The notes below the pieces were generated by a model that had not been told where the DNA came from, did not search any database, and saw only the letters and a list, made by a program, of their open reading frames with translations. Shown one piece after another: positions 8,701-16,353 of a DNA stretch of 37,560 bases. The stretch is from a virus: positions 1-37,560 of the IMG/VR virus record IMGVR_UViG_3300049811_000189; one strand, 5' to 3'. The position numbers and the translations under genes are program-made. Within the stretch, counting starts at the first letter, position 1. Each line of letters starts with the position of its first letter.

Positions 8701-9159
8701 GAGCGCGGGGTAGCTCTCCACGAGGTTCGAGAGACGCTCCTCGTGGCCGTCGAAGAATCCCGCGTCGGCGACGGCGCCCTGCACCATGCCCCGGGCCACG
8801 TTCCCGCCGGCCGTGACGCCCCGCGCCCAGCCGAGGGCACGAAGCGCCCGGCCCGCCGCGATGAAGCCGGTGGCGAACTGGGTCACATCGTTGACGATGC
8901 CGCCCGTGACCGAGACCGGCTCGGGGAGGTAGGCCGCGAGGCTGCCGTTGTAGGCCCACCCGGCGGCAGCATCCACGCCCTCCGCGGCCCCGCGGGCGAT
9001 CTGGGCGGGTGCTTCCATGACGCCCGTCGCCACGTCTCGGGCCACGCGGCGGATGATCCCGGGCTGCTCCTGCGGAGCCTGGGCGGGGGCCTCCGTGGGT
9101 TCGGCGGCGGGAAGCTCAATGCCACGCTCCTGAAGGAGACTGTCGAAGGGGTTGCTCAC
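5701..9159 (-). CDS. Large internal virion protein (T7 gp16 position)
   Basis: The 1152-residue product is the largest protein of the genome and occupies the place of T7 gp16, the internal core protein ejected into the cell envelope. It begins MSNPFDSLLQERGIELP, followed by a low-complexity Ala/Pro/Glu segment. The central part has long helical stretches. I see no lytic transglycosylase motif at the N-terminus, where T7 gp16 carries one. Its start overlaps the stop of the gp15-like gene by 4 bp. Two palindrome copies lie in it, at 8423-8440 (VKPTAP) and overlapping the last codons at 5705-5722 (KVQSTAP-stop). Confidence 0.85.
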   Translation of the reverse strand: MSNPFDSLLQERGIELPAAEPTEAPAQAPQEQPGIIRRVARDVATGVMEAPAQIARGAAEGVDAAAGWAYNGSLAAYLPEPVSVTGGIVNDVTQFATGFIAAGRALRALGWARGVTAGGNVARGMVQGAVADAGFFDGHEERLSNLVESYPALSNPVTEFLAADPNDSEAEGRLKAAVEGLLVGGAVESLILALRGVRAVRRGDRDGAAAVGDNADPTPDPFTPEEAAKRAAADAEGDPQVKPTAPEGAAPEAVPDDPNLAAVSRVGRMRERFAVAEDRALRAAGDTEDAPPTLRPVQVRAADSIIELTPEQHRAIARQSITELGFGQGRNLSGIRVENITDDPALAANFSAHEVIMRDELRAMKGPETVTFQDTLNLAREMGEELGGRPELLVQRMIAETSDVAGAHARLLTYRNFIRATFDKHQRFQTALADPRGNDLAGFPDRVKLAEAYERTTTLLLHLQGLYKGIQSSYARGLNAMRIAARSDDDLARYVERIQMQAIRGSLTQGNLKATLAHARGSFASRVLGTINEYWINALLSGPKTHVVNMVSNVATAAFQPAERMIAGALRLNRAEFQEGAFQYAGLVMSIRESLALAGKALRQGDGILDPGRSPVERRAYVTAERFDVNNQVAAHVVNGLGATIRLPSRLLTTQDEFFKQLTYRGRVRAEAWRAALDAGHLPGSKEFGEEVARRLDEAVDRVTGIATDQRHLDGARNVTFTDDLGAQTWSGGRTLGETLMSATGNHPLLQIVLPFVRTPTNIARFVWNRTPGLNLLRAQYAKDFFGQNGPEAAGRARAMMATGGLMWGGALSLAFDGTITGGGPSDPFIRRQLMESGWRPYSIRVTNPDGSVEFRAFDRLDPFASFLGVAADFAEVAGFLGERERDQLALDMMIALARQLQNKTYLSGLTRAIGALANPAQNGERWLYGLTGSFIPAAVNQTLRDDPYMREVRGIIDSFRARMPGSEGLDPVRNILGEPIAIPAGWGPDSISPIATSSWAGQGAPPVTREWRWTVQNDVHGEIARQLTIHNSAIRPPAPKIGNVDLREFRVGDTERTAYDRFQALVGEVEVGGMTVRERLSDLIQSDTYRNRATDGTFDHDGSRVDMIRQVLGAFRERALRELGKELPEVGEALRRDIEIRNLTKVQSTAP
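5705..5722 (-). repeat. 18-bp palindrome family, copy 4
   Basis: The minus strand reads AGTGCAGTCAACTGCACC, the symmetric variant with GTGCAGT in both half-sites. It forms the last codons of the gp16-like gene just before its TAA stop. Confidence 0.85.
8423..8440 (+). repeat. 18-bp palindrome family, copy 5
   Basis: GGTGCAGTCGGCTTCACC, flanked by CA and TG so that CAGGTG and CACCTG form the outer arms. It codes for VKPTAP in a low-complexity linker of the gp16-like protein. Confidence 0.85.
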
Positions 9160-11051
9160 CGGGGCTGGTTACTCCTCTGGTTTACCTCGCGGTTGTGGCG
9201 AGAGATGAAGTGATGGGCGGCGTTCGCGCCGAACTGCCTGTCGAACGCCTCGATCAGCGCAAGGTCGTTCGGGTTCGTTCGGAGGCCCGTGACGAGCGCC
9301 TGGAGCTGGCCTTGCGTGGGCTGCATCCGGCCCGGACGATAGGGCATTGGGACCGGATCGGCCCCACCGGTGCCCGGTCGGAGCTGGATAGCCGCCTCGG
9401 GGAACTGGATCGGGACCGCGTTCGCGGCGGCCTGCTCGGCGGCGGACCGGGTGCTGTCGATGGTCCGCTGAAGCTCGCGGAGGCGGGCGCCAGGGACATA
9501 GCTCGGGATGCGGCGGTTCGCCTCCTCCTGGAGCCACACGACCACCTCCCCGTGCGTCTTGCCGGGGTTGGCGGCGCGGTATTCCACCAGGGCGCGGCGA
9601 AGGTCCGTCTCGATCTGGGTCGCCGCCAGCGGGTTGCGGAACACGCCGCTCATCCCCTCGGGGTCCCCGGCGAACCGGGAGGCCGACTGGATGATGGACT
9701 GCACCGCCCCGTCATTCAGGATGGTGCTGTTCTGGGCCTCGAAGTTGGTCCGGGCCAGTCGGCGGAACGCTTCCGGGCCGATCTGCCCCTGGGCGTGCAG
9801 GCCGAGAAGGTCCATCTCCTGGAGAGTCCCGCGGGCCGCCTCCAGCTCCAGGGTTGCGGAGAGCATCGGGTTCTCCCGGCGGGAGTTATCCCAGTCCTGG
9901 ATGTTCTTGCCCATGTTGATGACCCACCCCGCAAGGTCGCGGTCAATGGACGCGAGGCGGGCGATGGTCTGGCTGGAAACCTCCGGACGGCGGCCCTCAT
10001 CGGCGGCCGTGAGAAGCTCCCGGACGGCGGCGGTGGATGCCTCCTGGCCCTCGCGGAGGAGGCGCCGGCGCTCCTGAGTGTATGCGAGGTTGCTCGCCTG
10101 GACCGCGGCTGACTGGATACGGGACCGGGCGTTCTCCAGGAGGCCCCGGCCCTGCGCCGTGGTGGCGAAGCCAGGGGTCCCGTCAGGGCGAGCGCGGCTC
10201 CCCAGCTCCGCAAGGTCGCTCCGCCCGTGGCGGACCATGGCCTCCCCGAGCTGCGAGGACATCACGCGGTTGATCGTGGCCCCGTCCACGCCCTGGGCGA
10301 GGGCCTCGGCCTGGAGCTGGGTCAGTCGGGTGTGTATCTGGTCGTTCGACCACCGACGCTGGGCCGCCTCATCGAACACGGCGCCCACCGCGCTGTCGAA
10401 GCTGCTCTCGTTCCGGGCCACGAGGTTGCGGGTGGCGTTCTGCTGGTGCGCCCGGAGAAGCTGGGTTGACTGGCTGCGAAGCTCCTCCGCCGCGGCAGCC
10501 AGGGCCGAGGGGTTCCCGTTCAGGCCCTCCAGGACATCCCGGAACTGCTCGCGCATCCACTCGTTCACGGCGTTCGGGTCGGTGCTGGACGCGGCGGGCG
10601 ATGCCCAGTAGCGGCCGAACACCTCATTGCCCCGGCGCTGGATTGCGGTTCGGGCGAGGCGCTCCTCATAGACCCGGCGGTAGAACGGGGACCGGTCGGC
10701 CAGCTCCGGGTTCGCCTTGACGGCATCCGCCCAGGTCCGGACCTCGGACTGCATGGCGGCCTGCGTCGCGTCGGCGTCCGCCTCGGCGCCCTCCGCCTCC
10801 CGGCGGCCCCGCATGAAACCCTCGAACGCGGTGTTCAGGGACGGGACGATGCCTGAGAGGGCGCCGGCAAGCTCGGCGAGGCCGCCGGAGGGGTTGAAGG
10901 AGGGGCGGGCCGGAAGGTCGGCCTGCTGTGGCGCCAGCCGGTCGCTGCGCCGGACGGGTTCCGGAAGGACGGCGGGACGCACCGGGACCGCAGTCACCGG
11001 ACGTGGGGCCGCCTGGGGACGGAACTGGCCCCGGTTGAAGCTCTCGCTCAC
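9156..11051 (-). CDS. Internal virion protein (T7 gp15-like)
   Basis: The 631-residue product takes the place of T7 gp15 (747 residues), an internal core and ejection protein. The first ~60 residues are Pro/Arg-rich. The rest is mainly helical with a repeated Ala/Gln/Glu pattern, for example GGLAELAGALSGIVPSLNTA, then AALEGFM-type helices, and a C-terminus FDRQFGANAAHHFISRHNRE. Assignment comes from gene order, size and composition rather than a catalytic motif. It starts 3 bp after the gp14-like gene and overlaps the gp16-like gene. Confidence 0.85.
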   Translation of the reverse strand: MSESFNRGQFRPQAAPRPVTAVPVRPAVLPEPVRRSDRLAPQQADLPARPSFNPSGGLAELAGALSGIVPSLNTAFEGFMRGRREAEGAEADADATQAAMQSEVRTWADAVKANPELADRSPFYRRVYEERLARTAIQRRGNEVFGRYWASPAASSTDPNAVNEWMREQFRDVLEGLNGNPSALAAAAEELRSQSTQLLRAHQQNATRNLVARNESSFDSAVGAVFDEAAQRRWSNDQIHTRLTQLQAEALAQGVDGATINRVMSSQLGEAMVRHGRSDLAELGSRARPDGTPGFATTAQGRGLLENARSRIQSAAVQASNLAYTQERRRLLREGQEASTAAVRELLTAADEGRRPEVSSQTIARLASIDRDLAGWVINMGKNIQDWDNSRRENPMLSATLELEAARGTLQEMDLLGLHAQGQIGPEAFRRLARTNFEAQNSTILNDGAVQSIIQSASRFAGDPEGMSGVFRNPLAATQIETDLRRALVEYRAANPGKTHGEVVVWLQEEANRRIPSYVPGARLRELQRTIDSTRSAAEQAAANAVPIQFPEAAIQLRPGTGGADPVPMPYRPGRMQPTQGQLQALVTGLRTNPNDLALIEAFDRQFGANAAHHFISRHNREVNQRSNQPR

Positions 11052-11054
11052 TCG

Positions 11055-11861
11055 TTACTCCCCGAAGGAGAACTGCCGGCGAACCCACCCGGAGAGGGCC
11101 GAGAGGGTTTCGTTGGGCTTGCTGCCGGACAGGTTGTTGTAGGTGTTGAAGGCGTCCACGCCCGCGCGCGCGAGGCCCACGCCCAGGCCGCTACCGGTCG
11201 GAACCGGCGTCGGCGCGTTCGGGGCCAGCGGGTTGATCGGCTGGGGCAGCCGCACGGGGGCCTGCGGGGAGAGTGTCCGCACGCTACCGGCGATCTGCGC
11301 GAGCTGCTGGTCCGCGTTCGCGTCGAGCGAGCGGGCCTCCCGCTCAAGCTGCCGCATCCCCGCGCTTCGGTTCAGCTCGGCGATGACGTTCGCCTCGCCC
11401 TCCTGACGGGAAACCTCCCCGAGGACTTGGTCCACGGTGTTCCCCTCCACGCCCCTCTCGGTGGCCGAGATGCGGGCACGGGCGGCGCGGCCGGTGGCAG
11501 CGGTCTGCTGCCCGCCGAGCTGCACCGCGATGTTCTCCTCGATACCGCGGAGCATCAGGGTGAACGCCTCGGCGTCCCGGTTCGCGGTCACCGCGGCCTG
11601 GGCCTTCTCTACCCATTCGGCCTGCCGGTCGAACTCCCGCCGGGAATAGCCGAGTTGCTCGAACGCAAAGTCCAAGTCCTGCTTCCAGGTGTCGTTCTGG
11701 AACCGGAGAACCTCGACGCGGTGCTGCTGCTGGGCGATGGCCGTCTGCTGGTTGTAGGTGTTCTGGGCCTTGATGTTGGCCCGGTTCTGGTTGTGCGACG
11801 CGATCATGCCCCCCACCTGGAGGGCGAAGCTCGCCGCCGAGAAGGCCATTGCGGGACCCAT
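11055..11861 (-). CDS. Internal virion protein (T7 gp14-like)
   Basis: The 268-residue product begins MGPAMAFSAASFALQVGGM, a short hydrophobic N-terminus, followed by Gln/Asn-rich helices (AQNTYNQQTAIAQQQHRVEV) typical of gp14-type ejection proteins that insert into the outer membrane. The middle contains GIEENIAVQLGGQQTAATGR. Its start shares a base with the stop of the tail tubular protein B gene. It is longer than T7 gp14 (196), with a Pro-rich C-terminal part. Confidence 0.85.
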   Translation of the reverse strand: MGPAMAFSAASFALQVGGMIASHNQNRANIKAQNTYNQQTAIAQQQHRVEVLRFQNDTWKQDLDFAFEQLGYSRREFDRQAEWVEKAQAAVTANRDAEAFTLMLRGIEENIAVQLGGQQTAATGRAARARISATERGVEGNTVDQVLGEVSRQEGEANVIAELNRSAGMRQLEREARSLDANADQQLAQIAGSVRTLSPQAPVRLPQPINPLAPNAPTPVPTGSGLGVGLARAGVDAFNTYNNLSGSKPNETLSALSGWVRRQFSFGE

Positions 11862-14239
11862 TAGTCAACCCTCCGGCTGCGGGGCGTATAGACACCCTCC
11901 CACTCGGCGTTCAGGAAGCGGGACGGCATCGGGCTGTCGTTGATGATGACGACCTCCGTATTCAGGTTGGACGTTCGGATGGGGAAGCTGAACGTCCCCG
12001 TGTTCAGCGAAGGGGCGCCCAGAAGGTTTCGCGCCGACCCCACGATGCGGCCCGTGAAGGGATACCGGTAAGTGCGGCGGCGGAACGGCGTGACCTCCAC
12101 CCGGAAGTAGCCGCTCTCGGAATAGTTGACCCGCATGGTGCCGAGCTGGAGCCGGCCATCGGTGGTGGCCACAGCGCCTCCGCCCGGGGCCTCAACGCGC
12201 ACCATCAAGGGCGAGAAGGTGTGGCGCAGCTCGTAGCGGCGGCCGAACACGATGCTCTGCCGCGCCGCGGTGCTGGTCCAGTTGCCGGGGACGGCGATCT
12301 GGGTTTCGCTGGGGCGGAGGGGGTCCAGGAACCGCCGGCCATAGGTGAAGCCGGCTGCGCTCGTGATGACGAAGCCCTCCATCGGCCCCGCCTCGCTGTA
12401 AGGCAGGGTGAAGGTGGTCCGGTCGTTCGCCGCGTCGTAGGTGACCGTCGCCGCCCGGTCGCCCAGGATCAGGCGGTCCAGCTTCGGGACCCACGAGAGG
12501 GCGCCGAGGGATCGGCCCGGGTCCGTGTCCACGCGCTCCAGGTAGAGGCCATCGGCGCGGGCGATCACAAGCCACAGGGAGCTGTTGATGAACTCCGCGG
12601 CCAGGAGGGTATCCCCGGCCGGGAACTCCCACCGGAACCACGCGGCCTGCACCTTCTCACTGTTGGAGAACTGGAACTTGTAGAGGAACAGGGAGCGCCG
12701 GTCGTTGGCGGCGATGGCGGCTAGGCAGTCCTCGGTGCTGCTGACGGCCATGTCCACGACCTCGCCCTTGATGTAATTCGGGACGTGGGCCGTGATGTCG
12801 TTGGCGTTCGCGGCGCGGGAGGCCCCGTCCAGGAAGTATTCGCGCACGGACGTAAAGCCACCGCGCGGCGCCCCGAAGTAGATGAAGGGACCCACGCCCT
12901 TGGGCCGCGAGCGCACCGAGGCGTCGAACTCCGTCACCTGACGGAAGTCCACCGTCGCGGGCGTCAGGACGGAGCCGCTGTTGTCGATGAACTGGGTCTG
13001 CTCAGAGAAGAGGAGGAGCGTCTCATTGAACGGGACCGCCCAGTGAAGGTCGCTGACCTTGACGTGCGACACCGACACGTCGATAGGATCGGTGTCGAGG
13101 AGCTGCATCGCAGTCTCCCTCCAGGTGTCGAAGAAGCGCCCCGAGCGGGACATGAGGATGGCCTCGCCGCCGATCATGCCCAGGCGGTTTCGGTAGAAAA
13201 ACACGTCCGACACGCGCTTGCCGATCAGGGCAGGCTCGGGGTTCGTGTTCTCGTCGCCGCAGCGGCAGTCGGCCCACTGGGCGCGACGGAAGGTGAAGGA
13301 GCCGTTCGCCTCCCGGACCAGGATGTGCGGCATCGTGGCCGCGTTCAGGCGGATGCGGCGGCCGGGCTTCGGGATTTCGACCCACGTCCCCTGGCTGCCA
13401 GCCGTGGCGGAGTCGCTGTATGCAACGTAGTGGTTGTCGAACCGGTTACCCGAGGACCCCTCCACCTCCACCTGAAAGCCCCCGAAGGCGCGGGCCGGCA
13501 GAAGTGCAGTTGACTGCACCTTTCCCTTGACCGCGATGAGGCCCTGGTCGCCGAAGCTGTCGGCGCTGAGGATGGTGAAGTCGCCCCCGCCCGTTCGGCG
13601 GATGAGGAGCGTCGAGCCTACCCGGTCCACGAGCCAACCGTTGTTCCACCCGAGGATGGTCGTCCGGAGTTGCTCCGCGATGTTGTCCGTGCGGATGGTG
13701 GCGGCGTCGGTGTTGCTGGTCGTGAAGGAGGCCGTCTGGGCGCTCCCGCCTTGGGGCGTCAGGGTGACGTTGTAGGTCGTGGAATAGTTGCCCACGCGCA
13801 CCGCCAGGAGCGCCTCCGGGTTCCGGGAGGGGGCCAGGACGGCGGGGTCCATGGCCACAGCGATGGATCGGTTGGCGACGAAGGTGAAGTCCGCCACGGT
13901 GACCGCGGTGAAGTCCGCGCCCGTGAGGTAGCCCTTGCCGTCGGGGAAGGCGACCGAAACCTCGGTGCCGTCGAACCGATAGACCTTCAGGTCCCCCGAG
14001 GCCACCACGACCACATACCGCTCCACAAGGTCGCGGTTGATGATGTGCAGGAAGGCGTTGAGCGGGGCGGCCGTCGAGAGGCGGGCGGCGTGTTCGGTCG
14101 GGGGCCGCTTGTCCAAGCCCGTGGCCACGCTCGGCCACCCGTTGATCTGCTCCTCCGCCTGACTGGCGAGACGCAGGGCGGGGGCCTGCTGAGAGACGCC
14201 CGCGATGAAGCTGGGGACGCCGCCGGTGACGAGGCTCAT
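11861..14239 (-). CDS. Tail tubular protein B, nozzle (T7 gp12-like)
   Basis: The 792-residue product matches the T7 gp12 length (794) and forms the tail nozzle. The N-terminus has the family-type start VPSFIAGVSQQAPALR and QINGWPSVATGLDKRPP. The body is beta-rich, with YFGAPRGGFTSVREYF and FVNRNRLG-type segments (FFYRNRLGMIGGEAILMSRS). It overlaps the tail tubular protein A gene by 4 bp. Palindrome copy 6 (13503-13520) codes for KVQSTA in a loop. Confidence 0.93.
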   Translation of the reverse strand: MSLVTGGVPSFIAGVSQQAPALRLASQAEEQINGWPSVATGLDKRPPTEHAARLSTAAPLNAFLHIINRDLVERYVVVVASGDLKVYRFDGTEVSVAFPDGKGYLTGADFTAVTVADFTFVANRSIAVAMDPAVLAPSRNPEALLAVRVGNYSTTYNVTLTPQGGSAQTASFTTSNTDAATIRTDNIAEQLRTTILGWNNGWLVDRVGSTLLIRRTGGGDFTILSADSFGDQGLIAVKGKVQSTALLPARAFGGFQVEVEGSSGNRFDNHYVAYSDSATAGSQGTWVEIPKPGRRIRLNAATMPHILVREANGSFTFRRAQWADCRCGDENTNPEPALIGKRVSDVFFYRNRLGMIGGEAILMSRSGRFFDTWRETAMQLLDTDPIDVSVSHVKVSDLHWAVPFNETLLLFSEQTQFIDNSGSVLTPATVDFRQVTEFDASVRSRPKGVGPFIYFGAPRGGFTSVREYFLDGASRAANANDITAHVPNYIKGEVVDMAVSSTEDCLAAIAANDRRSLFLYKFQFSNSEKVQAAWFRWEFPAGDTLLAAEFINSSLWLVIARADGLYLERVDTDPGRSLGALSWVPKLDRLILGDRAATVTYDAANDRTTFTLPYSEAGPMEGFVITSAAGFTYGRRFLDPLRPSETQIAVPGNWTSTAARQSIVFGRRYELRHTFSPLMVRVEAPGGGAVATTDGRLQLGTMRVNYSESGYFRVEVTPFRRRTYRYPFTGRIVGSARNLLGAPSLNTGTFSFPIRTSNLNTEVVIINDSPMPSRFLNAEWEGVYTPRSRRVD
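13503..13520 (-). repeat. 18-bp palindrome family, copy 6
   Basis: The minus strand reads GGTGCAGTCAACTGCACT, a symmetric variant inside the tail tubular protein B gene. The distance to copy 5 (about 5.1 kb) is the largest gap between copies. Confidence 0.85.
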
Positions 14240-14844
14240 CGGATGCCCCCAAAGCCCCCGAGCGGCGCCCAGGGGTTCAGCGCCCGCTGCACCGACCAGT
14301 GATCGGCCATGCTCATATCGGCGCTCTCGGCTTGGTCATTCTCCAGGGTCACCAGGGCACGCATCTCGTCCTTCTCGGTGAGGCCGTTCCGGGCCTCCGA
14401 ACCGAGGCGCCGGTCCTGGAACTTGCGGGCCGCGCGGATGGCGATGTATTGCCGGGCGGCCTCCGGGATGTCCTCGAACGGGAGGAAGCGGGTGATGTCG
14501 CAGCGAACCGACTCGGTCCACTGAAAGGTCAGGTCACGGTTGTTCCACAGGCGGCCCTGCCGGACGGAGGCGGCCACGGTGCGGTCGCTCGGGTCGCAGC
14601 GGAGGGTGTCCGGGGGGACCAGGATGTCACCCGGGAGGGGCGCCGTGGGGACAAGCTCGAACCCCTTGTCCGTGTTCCAATACCACCGGCGGGTCTGAAC
14701 CTCGCGGGAGGTGCGGCGGAGAAGGTCGAGAGCCATGGCGGCGTCCACGAGGCCGACATCCTCGATGGTGCTGACCGGGGCCTCCCCGATCACGTCGAGC
14801 ATGGTGTTGACCGCGTCAAGCTCGGTCGAGGCTGGCGTCGTCAT
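14236..14844 (-). CDS. Tail tubular protein A, adaptor (T7 gp11-like)
   Basis: The 202-residue product matches the T7 gp11 length (196) and would form the ring between portal and nozzle. Family-type features are the start ELDAVNTMLDVIGEAPVSTI, the RWYWNTDKGFEL segment, and the helical C-terminal half with YIAIRAARKFQDRRLGS. It is the first gene after the strong terminator at 14860-14890, so its transcription probably depends on read-through. The ribosome site is weak. Confidence 0.93.
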   Translation of the reverse strand: MTTPASTELDAVNTMLDVIGEAPVSTIEDVGLVDAAMALDLLRRTSREVQTRRWYWNTDKGFELVPTAPLPGDILVPPDTLRCDPSDRTVAASVRQGRLWNNRDLTFQWTESVRCDITRFLPFEDIPEAARQYIAIRAARKFQDRRLGSEARNGLTEKDEMRALVTLENDQAESADMSMADHWSVQRALNPWAPLGGFGGIR

Positions 14845-14859
14845 GTGCGCGGCTCGCAG

Positions 14860-14890
14860 AAAAAAACCCCCGCAGCAATGCCACGGGGGT
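14860..14890 (-). terminator. Rho-independent terminator after the capsid gene
   Basis: On the minus strand ACCCCCG pairs with CGGGGGT. The stem extends through two G-U pairs to about 10 bp with a 3-base loop and is followed by a run of seven T. Its position after the capsid gene and before tail tubular protein A is that of T-phi in T7. Confidence 0.92.
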
Positions 14891-14927
14891 AAGGTTGAAG
14901 GGAGGAGGATGAGAGGGTGCGGGGACA

Positions 14928-14945
14928 GGTGCAGTTGACTGCACC
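14928..14945 (-). repeat. 18-bp palindrome family, copy 7
   Basis: The minus strand reads GGTGCAGTCAACTGCACC, the fully symmetric form. It is intergenic, between the capsid stop and the terminator, with extra matching GGGGA/TCCCC flanks. Confidence 0.88.
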
Positions 14946-14959
14946 CATCCCCAACACGA

Positions 14960-15898
14960 TCAGACGAGGTTCGTCAGCTCGATGGCGGCCTCGGGCCGCA
15001 GGATGCCGTGGCCCACCGCATACTTCGCCACGATCAGGGTGCCCTGCGTCTCGATGTTGTAGGCGCCCTCGACGGACAGGTCCATGAGCTTCACGGTGCC
15101 CACGGCGGCCGGGTGGAACACGGTGCCGAAGGTGTTGGTGAAGTTGCCCTGATACTTGGTGTTGCCGGTCGTGATGTTGGTCGAGGGCAGGTTGTTCGAC
15201 TTCACGATCTCGATGCCGGCGACCTCCCACACCTTACCGGTGCGGGCATCGGCGCCCGGGACGCCCGAGAAGTCGCGGTTCGGGACGATGGCGTCCAGCA
15301 CGAGGCGGTAGTATTGCGCCGGGCGGAGCACCGCCGAGCGGCTGTCCTCCGGGATGTTCTTCTCGTCCAGCACCTGGGCCGCGGAGAATAGGGTGTCGCG
15401 GAGACGGCCGTTCGCGTTGGTCACCAAGTCGGGGCCACCATTCAGCACGGAGCCGCCGAAGCCGCCCGAGACGGTGGCCGTGGCACGGGCCGCCAGGACG
15501 AGCTGCTGGAGGACGTTGCGGTCCATACGCCGCGAGAGGGCGCGGCCCACCTCGTTCGTGTAGATGGAGCGAACATCGTAGTGGTTCATCGCCTCGTCAA
15601 TGTTGGCGATGAACACGTCGCTGACCAGGAGGCCGTCGATGGTGATGACGCGCTGCGCGTGGTTGATCGCGCGGCCCGCCAGACGGCTGCCCGGGACGTG
15701 GTCGTAGGCGTCCGCGAGGCCCGTCGCCGGGAACTGCGCGGAGCGGCCCTCGGTGATGGTCCGGACCATGTGCCGGGTCATAATCACGTTCGCCACGTCG
15801 AAGGCGGTCAGCACCTCACCCGAGAACAGGTTGAGGAAAAGCGCGTCGGTCGGGCCAGCACCGTTCACCTGACCGAGGCGAGAGGGGATCATCGTCAT
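14960..15898 (-). CDS. Major capsid protein (T7 gp10-like)
   Basis: The 312-residue product is somewhat shorter than T7 gp10A (345) and builds the head shell with the HK97 fold. Recognisable parts are LFLNLFSGEVLTAFDVANV, HYDVRSIYTNEVGRALSRRM and the C-terminal KLMDLSVEGAYNIETQG. No slippery site or extended frameshift product like T7 gp10B is evident. The gene is bracketed by hairpin terminators at 16094-16122 upstream and 14860-14890 downstream. AAGAG lies ahead of the ATG. Confidence 0.95.
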   Translation of the reverse strand: MTMIPSRLGQVNGAGPTDALFLNLFSGEVLTAFDVANVIMTRHMVRTITEGRSAQFPATGLADAYDHVPGSRLAGRAINHAQRVITIDGLLVSDVFIANIDEAMNHYDVRSIYTNEVGRALSRRMDRNVLQQLVLAARATATVSGGFGGSVLNGGPDLVTNANGRLRDTLFSAAQVLDEKNIPEDSRSAVLRPAQYYRLVLDAIVPNRDFSGVPGADARTGKVWEVAGIEIVKSNNLPSTNITTGNTKYQGNFTNTFGTVFHPAAVGTVKLMDLSVEGAYNIETQGTLIVAKYAVGHGILRPEAAIELTNLV

Positions 15899-16138
15899 GT
15901 AGTGTGTCTCTTGGTAGGGGGTTCGGATGAACCGTCAGTCCTTCCGGGCCTCCATCCACTCCACGCCGCAAGGTTGTCGCCCTCGGGCGGCCAGGGGTTG
16001 CGTGTGGGGGAGACTACCGGCAGCTAACTGCCGTCGCCCTCCAGCGCCCTCTCAGGGGCGCCGTTAAGCGGCTGACGCTGCTACGCAAGAGAACCCCGAG
16101 GGACCTTTCGGAACCCTCGGGGGTGATGAGCCGCCGAC
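15899..16138 (-). other. Structured leader of the capsid gene
   Basis: These 240 bases have no convincing gene. Besides the terminator-like hairpin (16094-16122), the minus strand can form CGGCAG-TTAG-CTGCCG and GGCGCCCC-type stem-loops before the capsid ribosome site. No copy of the SP6-like promoter core is visible. RNA processing or stabilising structures are possible. Confidence 0.45.
16094..16122 (-). terminator. Hairpin terminator upstream of the capsid gene
   Basis: CCCCGAGGG (16094-16102) and CCCTCGGGG (16114-16122) form a perfect 9-bp stem with an 11-base loop, followed on the minus strand by TTCTCTT. The tail is only moderately T-rich, so it may be a partial terminator or an RNase processing hairpin. 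Confidence 0.65.
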
Positions 16139-16351
16139 TTACAGGTCGGACGGCCTACGGGTGAACTCCCCGGGAAGCTCCTTGGCCTTCCGGGAGTAGA
16201 TGCCCGCGACGACCTCGATCCAGCCATAGAAGCGGCCGAGCCATTCGTCATCGTGGGGCGTGTGCGTGCTGTTGACGATCAGCGTGGCGACCGCCTTCAG
16301 GCCGAGGAGGGCCAGGAGGAGGGCCTCGAACCAGTCCAGGATGTTCTCCAT
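16139..16351 (-). CDS. Small membrane protein between scaffold and capsid genes
   Basis: The 70-residue product has one clear hydrophobic segment near residues 8-26 (FEALLLALLGLKAVATLIV), then a polar stretch with HTPHDDEWLGRFY, a second amphipathic stretch (GWIEVVAGIYS), and a basic end. It starts 2 bp after the scaffold stop. T7 has no gene at this place. A holin-like or membrane-anchoring role could be considered, but the function is unknown. Confidence 0.75.
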   Translation of the reverse strand: MENILDWFEALLLALLGLKAVATLIVNSTHTPHDDEWLGRFYGWIEVVAGIYSRKAKELPGEFTRRPSDL

Positions 16352-16353
16352 GG

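Noticed and set aside
9698-9705. ACTGCACC half-site as a further member of the palindrome family
   Set aside because: Only one half matches; the opposite half shows no similarity, so it is likely chance.
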